Assembly (NCBI GenBank): GCA_000320545.1 | Contig: ADNK01001129.1 | Span: 86,237 to 150,236, forward strand | Direction: 5' to 3' | From: Bigelowiella natans CCMP2755 | Taxonomy: Eukaryota; Cercozoa; Chlorarachniophyceae | DNA length: 64,000 nucleotides | In this document: one piece after another, positions 48,362-61,575 of the stretch | Numbering within the stretch: position 1 is the first letter of the stretch | How the letters are laid out: every line of letters begins with the position of its first letter | Notes under the pieces: generated by a model | Told to the model about the DNA's origin: nothing | The model's database searches: none | Seen by the model: only the letters and a program-made list of their open reading frames with translations | Translations under genes and position numbers: made by a program

Positions 48362-48652
48362 CGGAGAATGGCCTCAGACTGTGTGTGATGATGACATGGG
48401 GAGGTTCTTATGGTTGCTATTGTTTTCAATGATGGCGTTTACCAGATTGCAGGGCTTCTACGTGAACGATCTAGCAACACTGAAATCGTGTTTGTAACTA
48501 TGCCGTTGCCGAGGAGAGTAAATACGGAGAAGTCGAATCGCCCGGATGTCTTCTCGACAAAGTTGGAGGTTCTAGCTTCGTCGGCTAATGCTCCGATCGT
48601 TTTCATCAGGGGTAATGGCGAAAACGTGCTTACGTTTAGCATGGAGAGGTAG
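44650..48652 (+). CDS. SLC12-family cation-chloride cotransporter
   Basis: Electroneutral transport of chloride with K and/or Na across the plasma or an internal membrane. Nine exons fit in phase: 44650-44845, 44917-44939 (only 23 bases), 45033-46144, 46321-47116, 47283-47432, 47523-about 47641, 47912-48105, 48176-48292, 48447-48652; about 970 residues, normal for SLC12. The hydrophilic N-terminus ends GTWDGVFVGNL, then VQVFGTILFLRIGWMVG opens the membrane core. Family motifs include ICSNGKIKTGGAYYVLSR, VYFPAATGIMGGANRSGEL, SSFVGGHRMLVALGRD and, in exon 4, a further helix followed by KVPNEATNFRPHYL. The cytosolic C-terminus has VWWLTDVGGLLLLIPYLL, CRVRLFTVTD, then the ending IRGNGENVLTF typical of the family. 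The G-A-N-R-S-G-E-L motif mixes KCC and NKCC features, so the ion selectivity is open. Linker 46730-47000 is Ser/Glu-rich and may be phosphorylated. Confidence 0.9.
48326..48357. repeat. (GA)n microsatellite in SLC12 intron
   Basis: Four GAGCTA units pass into about fourteen GA units in the last intron. Confidence 0.95.
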
Positions 48653-50637
48653 TAGTCATTTGATCTCAACGCAAAACTAGAAAATGTGCGCTGGCGGCGT
48701 AATTCTTAGCGTATTCAGATTGCCAGAAACAATGATATTAGCATGTAAGGAAAGCATGCATGCATGTCGTGTCAGATCGAATTCAGAATCAATGAAAATT
48801 TGCAAATGGTCGCCACACCAGCAGGAGCGCGACTATGTGTGGCCATATACATATGCACCGAAAATGTGCGTGGTAGCGGAAAATGTGCGGAAGTCTTGAA
48901 TGTCCTGACTGAAACATTTCTAGGTTTCTAGCTTTGCTGCATGGGCGGCATCAATGTCTACTGGATGTGCACAGCATTGGTCAAGCTACAAGTTCAAAGT
49001 CTCATTGCCAACATCATCATTCATTAAAACCGGCTAGCTTCACATGTGAAACTGCTCGCACAATAAATTTGCAATGATACGATGGGGAACAAACGCAATG
49101 GGATTTGATGCCAAAATTTGTTGCTGTTCGTGTGGTGCTCTAACAACACACCGTCTGCTAGAGCATGCACAGCATCTCTTGCAACACTTGAAGACTTGTT
49201 TGAGTTCAACATTCGTCAGCCCCAGTTACGCAAGCGTGCGCGCACTGGCCGGATCTAGCAGATCCATCGCAACACAGCACACGCAAGCTAGCAAGTTGGG
49301 TGCATGTAATTGCGCGAAACAATGATGACTGGAAGCAATTCAAAGACGCGCATGATGACAGACATGCAATGACAGCCGAGACAACAAACGCGCACCGGTG
49401 CATCTAGCGGCATGCTGGCATGCAACAACACATGCTCATGCATGCACAGCGAATGAATGAGCCGTTTTGCATCCGCAGGTAATTGAGGCCAAACAATGCA
49501 AGCTGCGCACAACACCAGCAAAGCTAGATAGCACGCACATCGATCGCTAATGAACATCTAGCTACAGCTAGATGGCTACGATGCGCACTGTGCTAGCTAG
49601 ACATGCACAGCGCATGTATGTCCATGCTGTAAAGGTGTAATAATGACGTGTAACTGAATGACCAAGCTAGCTAGCAAGCTAGCAAGTCAGAAGTCACAAC
49701 CTCCATGTCCATGCACACATCAAGATGAAAACATGCTAGCATGCTGAAAGCTAGAAAGATGGTTGCCATGCTACGTACATGGCATACAGTCATCTAGAGT
49801 TCATCACATCTGCTGTACTACATGGCTACAGTCGTAGCATCCGTCCTGCGTCATGTGTGTGTGTGTGTGTGTGTGTGTGCGCTGCTGTGTAGCTATAGCT
49901 GGTGCGTGTGCGTGTGCTATAGTGCGTGTGCGTATGCATGTCTAGATGTACGTGGCACGTGACTACATGCATGACAATGTGTAAAAGACACATTTGTCAT
50001 GGTTGCGCCGACGGTTGAGAACGGCTATAGTTATGCCAAATGTGCGCACATGCTAGCATGGCTATGTCTAGATATGGTCAATCGATCCACCCGGTCCGAT
50101 CCAGCTAGATCTAGCTAGCTAGAGATACATGTGTCTAGCTAGCACATTAGTCCAAAGGAAATACAGCGTCTTGCGACTAGCATGGTAACATAAAATACGG
50201 AAAGCATATAAACATTCACACGTATTTGTCCATGTGGCATTCCTCCCTCGATGTGAAACAAATCCACAAACACCCCTCTTAAACGATCTATATCAATAAC
50301 TCCTTCAGCTGCACATAAAGGAAAAAAGTGAATATGATCAAAGTCCCACTGCGTATCCCTTGGAACTCATAATAACGGTACGTGGGTATTGTTGGGGGAT
50401 GCATTATTTATACATTCTAAATTAGTGAGGATTCTATAAAATTGTGAAAACTATTTAAAGTTCTCCAAATTTAAGAGACCCATTAGTTTCAAGAAACGTA
50501 AGCATTAGCCCTTCTAAATGATTGAAATCTCCCCCTCCCGTAGACACATAATTTGCATGTACATTGGTCTCATGCAATGCTGACACTCGATGGTATCAGA
50601 TAGCGTTGTTTATTTTAAATAAATTACATTGCATCAT
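48653..50637. other. CTAG-rich spacer between convergent genes (SLC12 / eL36)
   Basis: No gene seen. Between 48900 and 50160 there are about thirty CTAG tetramers with many GCTAGC palindromes and runs such as CTAGCTAGC, plus frequent GCATGC/CATGCA words. A (TG)n array is at about 49854-49879. From 50160 to 50560 the sequence turns AT-rich without these words. Confidence 0.7.
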
Positions 50638-51066
50638 CTACTTCTTTCCATCCTTCTTAGCAGCCTTTTTCTTTGGTGCGGGAGCAGCGGAAATAACTTT
50701 CTCGATCTCGACGACCTTTTTCTTAGCTCTCGTGTGTGTTCCGAGCCTATTCTTTGCAAATCTCCATGCACGCTTCTGGGGGTTGCTTCCACCTCCCTTA
50801 AGGATCTCCATAATACGGCGCTCGTAGGGAGCAAAGCCGACGCATTCACGGATGACGCTGCGAACAACTTTCACGCGCTTGCCCGGTGCATTCTGTTTTT
50901 AAGAAAAAGAGACGACGTCAGAACACCAATAACTCCATTCTTCGTTGTGAATATCAACCTTAATTTCATCCTTCTTCAGTCCCACAAACCATTTTCTGGA
51001 GGACTTATGAGTAGGTCGCTTCGTAACGATGAAGCCCTTGCCTGCTCCTACAGCGATTCCGGACAT
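50638..51066 (-). CDS. RPL36: Large-subunit ribosomal protein eL36
   Basis: A small basic protein of the cytosolic 60S subunit. Two exons: 51066-50959 (MSGIAVGAGKGFIVTK to GLKKDEIK, donor GTTGAT) and 50892-50638 (acceptor AACAG). They join in phase to 120 residues, close to the usual 100-120. The diagnostic core VRSVIRECVGFAPYERRIME and NRLGTHTRAKKK is present, then an Ala/Lys tail ending KKDGKK. The start ATG follows directly on CCCACAG, a good acceptor site, so a 5' leader intron or spliced leader may end there. The gene is convergent with SLC12 and divergent from the TPR gene. Confidence 0.93.
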
Positions 51067-51605
51067 CTGTGGGATAGTAGGACGTTCGCGAAAGGTGTGA
51101 GATACAAACTATCACATAATCAATCCACAATGATTTGATAAGTAATAATCAAAATATAGCATATCAAAATGAACGATCTCCGTGCTAGGGTGGGACAAGG
51201 CAGGGTGGGGGGAGCCATCACGCTGCATCACCTTGTCGCACTAATTGTCCGTCTAATTCCCCGATCGAATTATATATTTAACTTTTCGGATACAGAAAGC
51301 AATGCTACGAGTATCACCTACAGACTCAAAATCATGTCGCATGATGAAAACCTACAGAAATTCAAAAAGTAATAATTGACATGTCGTCATAAATTATTCA
51401 TGGGATTTTGAACCAAAAATGGGAAAAACCGCCTCTGTCGGGGGGAATTCAAGGGCACAAAAAGGAGGAATAATTTTAGGTGAAAACAGGGTGTCGACCT
51501 GTCGGTAGAGCTCTCGTTCGATCAGCACATATCAGATCCGTCTCCAATCCCGACGCGACCGCCATAGCTCGCGCCTCTTGAGGCAAGGCCCAGCATCGGA
51601 GTGGA
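51067..51605. promoter_or_regulatory. Divergent promoter region between eL36 and the TPR gene
   Basis: The 539 bases lie between two facing-away starts. A short open frame at 51169-51372 (+) has no known likeness and I do not call it. No clear motif was found. Confidence 0.45.
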
Positions 51606-54340
51606 ATGAAACGGGCAAATAGAGGTGGATACTATCCTAGCAGCCAGAGCAGCGAAGGGCCTGATGCCAACTACAGCTCGTCAATGAGGTCTAATTTGGA
51701 CTTTCATTCGTAGTTAACATTGGTTGCATCAGCAATCCCCAACCCTACACAGCAAAGAAATGATGCGGGGTCCCCACAAGGGCGGTATCTGTAAATTATT
51801 CTATGGTATAACCAATTTCTAATCCTCATCCTTATTTGTCTTGCCTCTGCACACTCAGGCACCCCCTCCAGAAAGAGGTGAACGAACTTTCAGCCAGATC
51901 AGGGTTGCCGAAGCTGCAAGAACTTCCGGGTCTTTCCTCGCTAGGCGAGATCTTGAGCGATGAACGGGATACAATTCTGACGGGTCATCGTGCCGACAAA
52001 AAGATGGAGGAGCGACTTGACAATCTGATCCGCGAATTTTCACGAGCGCTAAGGAAGAATCGTAGAGACACTCGAACGCGCGCTGCAAGAGGATCCGCGT
52101 ACCTAGAGAAGGCGAAGATTATAAGCAAAGGAAAATTACTCTTTTTTGCTAAGACAGTGAGTGATTTCTCCATCGTCCTTCGGGACAGTAACATTGATAG
52201 TGAAACAAAAGGAATCGCAAAGTCCGACAAGAAGAGAGCTCGTTACAGTCAAATGATGACAGAAGCGCTCTACAACCGCGGTATTGCATACCAACACCTG
52301 GGGCAGATGGGCAAAGCTATTGCAGACTTCTCCAGAGTGCTAGATCTCGATTCCCAACATGCACACGCTGCGTTTGCCCGCGCTGCATGCCAGAACATCA
52401 TCGGCAAGTTTTCCCAGGCTATCGAAGACTACGAACTGGCGCTCAAGAACGACGGTCTAGCCTCCTCCTCACATAGTCATCAATACTCCAACCGTAATTC
52501 CCTTGGTCTCGCCCGTTTCACCACTCTCAACTCACCGCGGGCAGATCCAGCATGGAACTCTGTGGCCGAAAGCCCCAAGTCCCAGGCTGGACAAGATCAC
52601 GATATGAGTAGCATTAGCGATAGCATCTCCAACACCACCCAAGCGACATCAAAATCTATTTTACGTCGAATAGTGTCCCCCCACGACATAACAACGGGAA
52701 ATATATCGCTCAGCCCACGAAGGAGATATAAGGGGCACACACCATCCTCAATTGTAAAGAAGCTCTCGAACGACGTTTCGACTAGAAGCAACGAAAAGCA
52801 TAAGCATCGCCGGACCAAGTCATCACCTTTCAAATCATCTGTCAAAAATCACAACAGCACTCCCACAAAAATTAACAGCAGCAGCCACAATAACGATAGT
52901 TCAAAACCACTTTTGGCATCTAGCAACAACAGTAGAACAGCAGACGAATTATGTAAGAGTGGAGGGAAAAGGAGCAAGAAGGGTAAGTTAGCAGAAGCTC
53001 TTAAATTATACGAGGAGGCGATCCGCCTGGAACCGAAGCATTTCAAGGCTCATTTTAATCGAGGTTATGCTCTGTATAAACTAGGACGTTTTCAGGAAGC
53101 GACAGAGGCATATACAGTAGCTGTTCGTATCAACCCTTCGAGCTGCCTCACATTCTATAACCGCGGCATCTCACGTAACAAGGCCGGCGATATCGTAGGG
53201 GCCATCGCCGATTTCACACTAGCAATCCGTAGTAAACATCAGCTCCTCCGCCAGGTCAACCATAAGACTAAGCTTTCGGAGATAGAAATAATTGTGAGTT
53301 TTCATCACAATCGTGGAATTCTCTATACGAAGCTAAAAGAGTTCGCGCATGCCACGGATGACTACTCAATGGTGCTCGAGCTTAACCCAAAGCACGTACG
53401 AGCAATGATAAACAGAGCCAAGTGTATGTTTGAGCTTCGCCGCTTCCAAGATGCGCTGGTAGATTATAACGCGGCCCTGAAAGTTGCGGTCGACCCCTCC
53501 TACCGTATCAACGCTCTGATGGGGCGGGCGCAGGTACATCAGCAGCTGAGCGATCTCCCATCTGCTCTAAAGGATACGGACGAAGCAATGCGTCTTATTG
53601 GAAAGACGGCTGAAAAGCCAGCCCCTGCCAGCGCGACAAACCCGTATCGCAGAAGCAGGAAGAAAAAGGGGAGTGGCGAGAGAGAAGGTCGCACCACTGG
53701 TAGCAGTAGTAACGGGATTGTACGGCGTAGGATAGACAACCTCACCGATGCGATCGAGAAAGATCGTGGTAACTATGTTCTCTATTACCTCCGGGGCAAG
53801 GAGCACGCGCGAGCTCACGAGGACAACTCGGCCGTTAGTGACTTCACGACGGCGTTAGAGATAGCGGATGATAGCAAGACACACATTGGGATGGACCCTC
53901 AAGTGACACAAGTGCATATTCTACTGGCACGAGCAGCAGCATTGCAGAGGAGAGGCGACTTGGACAACGCCCTTAGCGATCTCTCGCTTATACTCCGGCA
54001 GGCACCAAGTCATCTCGAAGCACTCAACGCAAGAGCTTTTGTGCTAGTGTCGCAGGGTCTGTATCGGCTTGCAATCCAGGACTATAAGACGCTGTATCGA
54101 CTTAACCCTAAAGATACTGATGCGTTGTTCAATACCGCGGTTTGTCTGGAAAATCTTTCTGAGACTTCGCTCGCCGTGGAGATATACACCAAGGCTATTA
54201 ATCAGTCTCCAAGCTATGCTGCTGCGCATCTGAATCGTGGGTTGCTTCTAGAAAAACTAGGAAAGATAGCAAGGTCGAGAAAGGACCTTCGTAGGGCGGA
54301 AGAGCTCGGGGCTTTGATGACAAGAACGAAGAGAATATAA
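51606..54340 (+). CDS. Tetratricopeptide repeat (TPR) protein
   Basis: Two exons, 51606-51688 (MKRANRGGYYPSSQSSEG) and 51859-54340, join in phase (ATGAG + G) to 854 residues. TPR hairpins are clear: YNRGIAYQHLGQMGKAIADF near residue 170, HAAFARAACQNIIGKFSQAI, then after a basic Ser-rich linker HFKAHFNRGYALYKLGRFQE, SCLTFYNRGISRNKAGDIVG, HHNRGILYTKLKEFAHATDD, RAMINRAKCMFELRRFQDAL, HILLARAAALQRRGDLDNAL, NTAVCLENLSETSLAVE and a final AAHLNRGLLLEKLGKIARSR. TPRs are protein-binding scaffolds; this long all-TPR form resembles TTC6-like proteins. No catalytic domain, signal peptide or membrane helix is seen. Function is not known. The basic linker near 52600-52900 may bind nucleic acid or be phosphorylated (inference). 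Only one intron, unlike its neighbours. Confidence 0.88.
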
Positions 54341-55774
<1,434 letters not shown>

Positions 55775-56699
55775 TTAGTGATCAACAACAGTTCCTCCAA
55801 ACTTGGTCTTGAACCATTCGATACTGTCCTTCTTTGTAATTTTGTGTTGCAGACCGATACGAGATCGGAATCTTTTTCTACGTGAAACACGGAACCCTGG
55901 GCGTTCAAGGACAATGAAGAAATCCATACCGAAAATTCCAATACTTGGGTCGTACTTGATGCCAAGGTCAATATGTTCCTGGATACCGAAGCCGAAGTTT
56001 CCAGTTTCGCTGAAGTTTTTGGTCTTCAGTTCGAATTCCTTAACGTTAAGCCCCTTCTCGAGGATTTTCTCAGCCTTCTTCCCACGGACAGTAACGTGGC
56101 AAGCGATCTTTTCATTACGACGAATGCTGAAGGTTCTCACGGTAAGGCGAGCTGAAAAAAGTGTATATGCATGTCAGTTAATAGCATATTAGGGTTAGCA
56201 ATTCAATTACTGGACGATGGAATTTTGGAGATAGTGAAAAACTTATTTGTTCTCCATCATTATATGTAACTATGGCTATCACTAATAACATTCATGATTA
56301 TGGTTTGTCATCAAATCGATCATGCGTGCTTAATGCTCTCGCTATATCACCTTTGGAAAATACAGGCTTCTGGCCGGAAAGTTCCTCGAGCACCCTTGTA
56401 GCGCGAGTAAGCTGGTCACCACTCTCGCCAACGCAGCAGTTGATAACCAACTTTGAGATTTTGATGGCTTTCATCGGTGATGCATTTTTCTTTGCGTCCT
56501 ACATGCAACATCGTAACTCTCAGATATCATTGCTCGAAAACCCACCGATAGCGTTAAGCTAAACGCTTTAAGTTGACTTCATCAATTCAGATATCTACGA
56601 ATATATATAATCGTCCCCACAAACTTTATCTGTCATCTATTCCCCGCCCCATGTCCACACAAAGCACAACACCCCACACAATCAGGTCCGCACCGCCAT
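55775..56699 (-). CDS. RPL11: Large-subunit ribosomal protein uL5 (RPL11 type)
   Basis: Part of the 60S subunit central protuberance, carried with 5S rRNA and uL18. Three exons join in phase to 176 residues: 56699-56694 (only ATG GCG), 56498-56351 ([18 protein letters not shown] to GQKPVFSK) and 56151-55775 ([20 protein letters not shown] onward). The core [20 protein letters not shown] is nearly invariant in eukaryotes. The tail ends GGTVVDH. The two-codon first exon is supported by a good donor (GCG/GTGCGG), an acceptor (TGTAG/GAC) and by the match of the joined M-A-D start to the family. Convergent with the TPR gene and divergent from AP-4 mu. Confidence 0.95.
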
Positions 56700-57268
56700 G
56701 GTTCCACAGTTGAGACTAAATCGCCGGGCCGAAAAGTATTTATTAGATTATATTCTCCGAGCAGATGATAATAAGCAATAATGCCTTAAGATTTATATGA
56801 ACGAGGAGGAAAATAGGTTGTCGTAAAATATATTTAGAAATAATGAGTCAATTATTTCGCTGAATGTGGTCCGTGGATTGTCGTAAAACAAAAACAAATA
56901 GTATTTATGTATTTCTGTATTGGTAGGTTCCAGGAGTCTGACATTCGGCTAACTTATTAAAGCGGTCAATTGAAAGCTGAATATGAATCGCGCTTGCCAA
57001 ATAGGACATGTCTCGCATTAAAAATCCTCAGATTTCCATTTATTTACAAATATCCCTGACCACAACCCTTGAGGTCACCCACCCCCCACAGTAGATGTAC
57101 TTCAGAGGAGTCAGTTTCTACATAAATGATAATCTAAGCAGTGTTAAAAGTCTTTATCAACATTCTTTTTCTGACATCTTAACATGACTCTGTTTTAGTA
57201 GGCAGGGGAACGATCGGACCACTGGTCGATTCTGGACGGGAACCTCACGTCATCACAGCCCGGCCTCC
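56700..57268. promoter_or_regulatory. Divergent promoter region between uL5 and AP-4 mu
   Basis: The 569 bases between facing-away starts are AT-rich. The word TTGTCGTAAAA occurs twice, near 56818 and 56878. No known motif was recognised. Confidence 0.45.
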
Positions 57269-59423
57269 ATGATCTCTCAAATCTTTCTCCTTTCTCCTCG
57301 GGGCGACTCTATCCTCCACAGAGACTACAGAGGAGAGCTTGATCGCGCGACCTGTGAAGTATTTTTCAAGAATGTTAAGTTCTACCAGGGAAAGCACCAG
57401 GTATTCTATCGACAATATGAGGATGTGTGAGTATAATTTATTGAATGTGCTTTGTTTTCGTGCCAAATGACAGGAAGCCCCTCCGATCTTTAACATTGAT
57501 GGAGTCAACTACATGTACATGAAGAAAAACGGTACGAATGTGCGTGCTGGTGTGAGACGTAGACTAAGAATCCTTTCGGATGATGATTGCGACAAAATGA
57601 AAATATTGTTCGTGCTTGCCCTAAATCAAAACGCTGAATGCGAACACCCTTTCGCCGAATTGACGCAAAACGATGGGGGAAAAAAAATCGTCGCTAAAGT
57701 TATTGCGGGTCCTCCTCCTATTTCTAATACACTTACAGGAATCTTCTTCGTGCTCACCACCATCAAAAATATATCCCCATCACTTGCAATGGAGTTCTTG
57801 CTGCGCATCACCAAAGTTTTTAAAGATTACTGTGGAATCTTCTCGGAAGAATCCATTCGGTGAGTATGAAAATTTGTATCTAATTTATGATTTAATACTA
57901 AAGCCTTTCTTCTTCAACGACGATTTAGGTCCAACTTCCTGCTGCTTTATGAACTCTTGGATGAGATCATGGATAACGGTTGCATCCAGGGAACCTCTAG
58001 CGACACACTTAAGGTAAAAAGCTGAGAAGAAGAAGAAGATGATGATGATGAAGGAGGAAGTAGAGGAAGATATGTAAGGAGACTGTCATCATTCAATTTT
58101 ACGTGCCGTATGTCAATGTTGTTTTCGTAGCTATCCTAGCTAATCTCAGCGATAATTTCAAAGATGATTACCACCTTTACTACACCACTCAGTCGTACAT
58201 TTTCAACGAGCCAGTTGTTGTCGAGAAGAAAAAAATGAAGTTTCAGTTGCCAAAATTCAACCCGAAGACGACTTCGAGGTAAATGCTAGCTCATTCTCTC
58301 GATGCTGATGATGAAGAGTATGTTTGTGAGGACATGAAATCTATGCAACTTTCTAGTTAGATGTAAAATGTGCTATGTGTACGTGCGTGCATGTAAGTGT
58401 ATTGGTGTGTGTGTGTGTGTGTGTGTGTGTGTGGATGTGTATTCATGCTTCAATATAAATATGAACATAAACATATTTTTTAATTGAAACAGCGACGCTA
58501 CGAACAAGCCGATTTCGTTCAAGCACTCGAAGAATGGAGGGAGGGATGAAATATTCGTCGATATCTTCGAGAGAATTAGGTAGTAAAATGGCAATGTAGT
58601 AGTAGTAGCAGTGTAGTAGTAAAGGTGTCAGTAGTAGTAGCAATAGTAGTAGTATTAGTAGTAGTTGTTCACGCCATCTAACATGGGATTATCCTTTAAA
58701 TTCTATCATTTGCCCCGGCTTCTGACTCTTTTGTTTGCTCTACTATACCCGCTCTCCACTCACTACTGTGCCTTCTCTCTGATATCTGGCAGCATCACGT
58801 TCAATTCGAAAGGAAATCTGCTGCATTCAGCGATCGATGGCACGATTCAGATGAAGAGCTATCTCTCTGGGAATCCTGATTTAAAACTAGCTTTGAACGA
58901 AGAACTGACCATAGGAAAGGGGTCCAGTCGCGGATCCTTCGGTGTTGTGGAGATAGATGACTGCAACTTCCACGGTTGTTGTTTCAACAATTTCACAACA
59001 AACACGCATACATACAATAACACACGACAACAACAAGCGAGCAGAAGGGAAAGAAGGAGGGAGAGGGGGAGCGGAGTAGAGCGTACGTGTGTGTTATATT
59101 ATCTTACAAGCACCCCGCTGCTGATGCTGTTACATACGCTACGATTTGACAACTGCATGCTTTCATTCCAGAATGTGTGCGACTGGACGACTTTGAGTCT
59201 CAGAGGATTATCTCTTTCACACCGCCGGACGGTGAGTTTGTCGTGATGAACTACCGCATCACCGGGGATTTCCGTGTGCCCTTCAGGATTTTCCCTTTCT
59301 TCGAGCTCAGCAGCCCATACAAGGTAATTTTAATACGGTGTGAAGTTGGGACTTACGATGTTATGCATGCCCTCACCCGATGTCCCGTGTTGCGTGTATG
59401 CGTATGTGTGCATAGGTATGTGA

Positions 59424-59459
<36 letters not shown>

Positions 59460-59706
59460 AATCGAATATGAATTTCGATTGGCCTTCATTCTCCATCTCT
59501 CACCTGCTCGCTCACTACGACTTTCACCAGATCGAGCTGATCGTGAAGATTAGAGCAGATATTCCCGAGAACAACAGCGGGACCAACATAGTCGTGCAGT
59601 TTCCCGTTCCGAAGACGACGTCAAGCGTCAGCAGTACGACTGGGATTGGCGTGGTGCGAGAAAAGAGAATATACACTGAAACATGATGATGATGACCATG
59701 ATGATG

Positions 59707-59737
<31 letters not shown>

Positions 59738-60164
59738 GTATAGTGTGTGTACATATATGCATACATGTATATATTTTATAACTATGAAGAATTTCGTACA
59801 ATGGATATAAATTGCTGTGCTTAACCTCAACCTAATACCCAAACAAATAAAACCTCCACAGACTGGCCAGACCACGGAATACGATTCAAAGAAGAAGAAT
59901 GTGACCTGGAAGATCAAAAAGATGGGGGGGGGCACGGAACACACACTGCGGACCAAGATCGTATTGACAAAGGCGCACACGAGTAACGTGCGTAAGGAAA
60001 TCGGCCCTGTCAGCCTACAGTTTGAAATCCCCTTGTTCAATCCATCCAACCTCCAAGTCCGTTATCTTCGCATTATGCCGAATTCTTCTGGCCAAACAGC
60101 CAACAACCCCTATAGGTGGGTGCGCTACGTCACCAAGTCGCAGTCTTACGTGTGTAGATTGTGA
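57269..60164 (+). CDS. AP4M1: AP-4 adaptor complex subunit mu
   Basis: Medium subunit of the AP-4 vesicle adaptor at the trans-Golgi; it binds tyrosine-type sorting signals. Ten exons fit in phase: 57269-57400, 57474-57531, 57739-57859, 57929-58013, 58193-58278, 58493-58579, 58793-58974, 59172-59323, 59531-about 59653, 59862-60164; about 441 residues, as expected for mu-4. The longin-type N-terminus reads MISQIFLLSPRGDSILHRDY with EAPPIFNIDGVNY in exon 2. The mu-homology domain has DGTIQMKSYLSGNPDLKLAL, IDDCNFHECVRLDDFE, SFTPPDGEFVVMNYR, and ends YNPYRWVRYVT-like as NPYRWVRYVTKSQSYVCRL. These strings follow AP-4 rather than AP-1, -2 or -3. The basic KFNPKTTSR linker joins the two domains. No odd feature is seen apart from microsatellites in introns 8 and 9. 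Confidence 0.93.
58400..58437. repeat. (GT)n microsatellite in AP-4 mu intron
   Basis: About fourteen GT units in intron 5. Similar arrays are at 59432-59456 (GT) in intron 8 and 59706-59733 (AT) in intron 9. Confidence 0.9.
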
Positions 60165-61008
60165 TGATGCCTTTCATTGGATGGCGCTGGAAGAGCGGCG
60201 GGATACGAGAGATGGCAGTGACGATGGCCGTATGGTGTTCCCCTGGACGTGGAGACAAAGAAAAAGATAATTTCATGTCGCACATGACATGCTGGCATAG
60301 GCCGCTATGGTTTTGGTAGCAAGATATTTTGGGTAATGTAGGGATATAATCCGAGATAGCATACTGTGTGCGTGAATCATATCATAGCAAGTAACTTTCA
60401 CATGCTCACCTGCTTAGCTATATCTAGATATATATATATATATATATATATATTCGCCTAGCGCGTTACCGATTTATATATTCACAGTGAAACGACTATC
60501 GATGCGCGCGATATCCTACGCTAGCTAGTTCGATGTGCGACCAGCCACACACACACCAGCATACACATCTAGCATAGACATGTAGACATATCTGATGTGT
60601 GCTGTTTCTCTAGCTATCTCCCTCTCTCTCTCACTCCCTCTTTCCGCTCTCTATCTTGGCCGCTAATGACAGCGTGTGTGTGCTAGCTGTGTATGTGTGG
60701 CTCGGTGCTACGACTGCCATGCTAGCATGCTAGCATGTGTGCAGCAGCCAAGCTAGCAAGATCGACCTAACGCCAACGTGAGCTGGTTAATTTTGTACGT
60801 TTGACTAGGCTGCATGCATGGTGTGTCATGCATATCTAGATATGACTAATGAACTTGCGCGCCCACACGTAACTATCGCATACCATTGTATATGTAGGCG
60901 GGCATGCGATGCGCTGTCATGTGTGTATGTTTCATGAAAACCGAGATGCCTGTACATGCGATAAACTTCACTGCTAGTTTGACAATCATTGCCAAATGAA
61001 TAAAAATA
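60165..61008. other. Spacer between convergent genes (AP-4 mu / unknown minus gene), CTAG-rich
   Basis: No gene seen past a short 3' region. From 60290 to 60990 there are around ten CTAG tetramers including GCTAGCATGCTAGCATG, plus TCTAGATAT words and an (AT)n run at about 60427-60454. Confidence 0.65.
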
Positions 61009-61532
61009 CTATTTGCCAATGGTCTCGAAGAGCATCTTGATGTACGAATCCACGTCCATTACAACTACAACGTCTTTGTGCCCCGTCTCTTCCTCCACAA
61101 TCTTCGGCACGGGAAAGCGCTTCGCCACCCGTTCGAAAGCCGTCTCTCTGAATGCATGAAGAAGACATCGGAATATCAATGTTTCGAGAATCAAAGGCTA
61201 TTGCAGAGTCTTCGCTAAATGCAGAGGAGCAATATTCGGACTGCCCGAGGAATTTGTTCCTCTGCGCGGCCACGAAATGAAAATCGTGAGTGCGTTCTTC
61301 GTGAAATACCGCACCTATGTCGCTTGAGATTATACAGCTGGGCATCGCGCCAGGCCTCTTCATCTTTGCGCTGTTCTTTGCTTAATCGTCCTTCAAACTC
61401 GATAGGCACGTGCCAGGTGTCCATCAAGTCCATCCTAACATAAATCCACCAAAGCACCAACTCTCACAAAACAACCACGATCACGAGAAACGACGGGCGA
61501 GAGGAAGAGAGGGAAGAGAGAGGGAAGAGAGA

Positions 61533-61575
<43 letters not shown>

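Noticed and set aside
51480-51600. Possible tRNA gene upstream of the TPR gene
   Set aside because: A GTTCGATC-like word suggests a B box but no cloverleaf or A box could be drawn.
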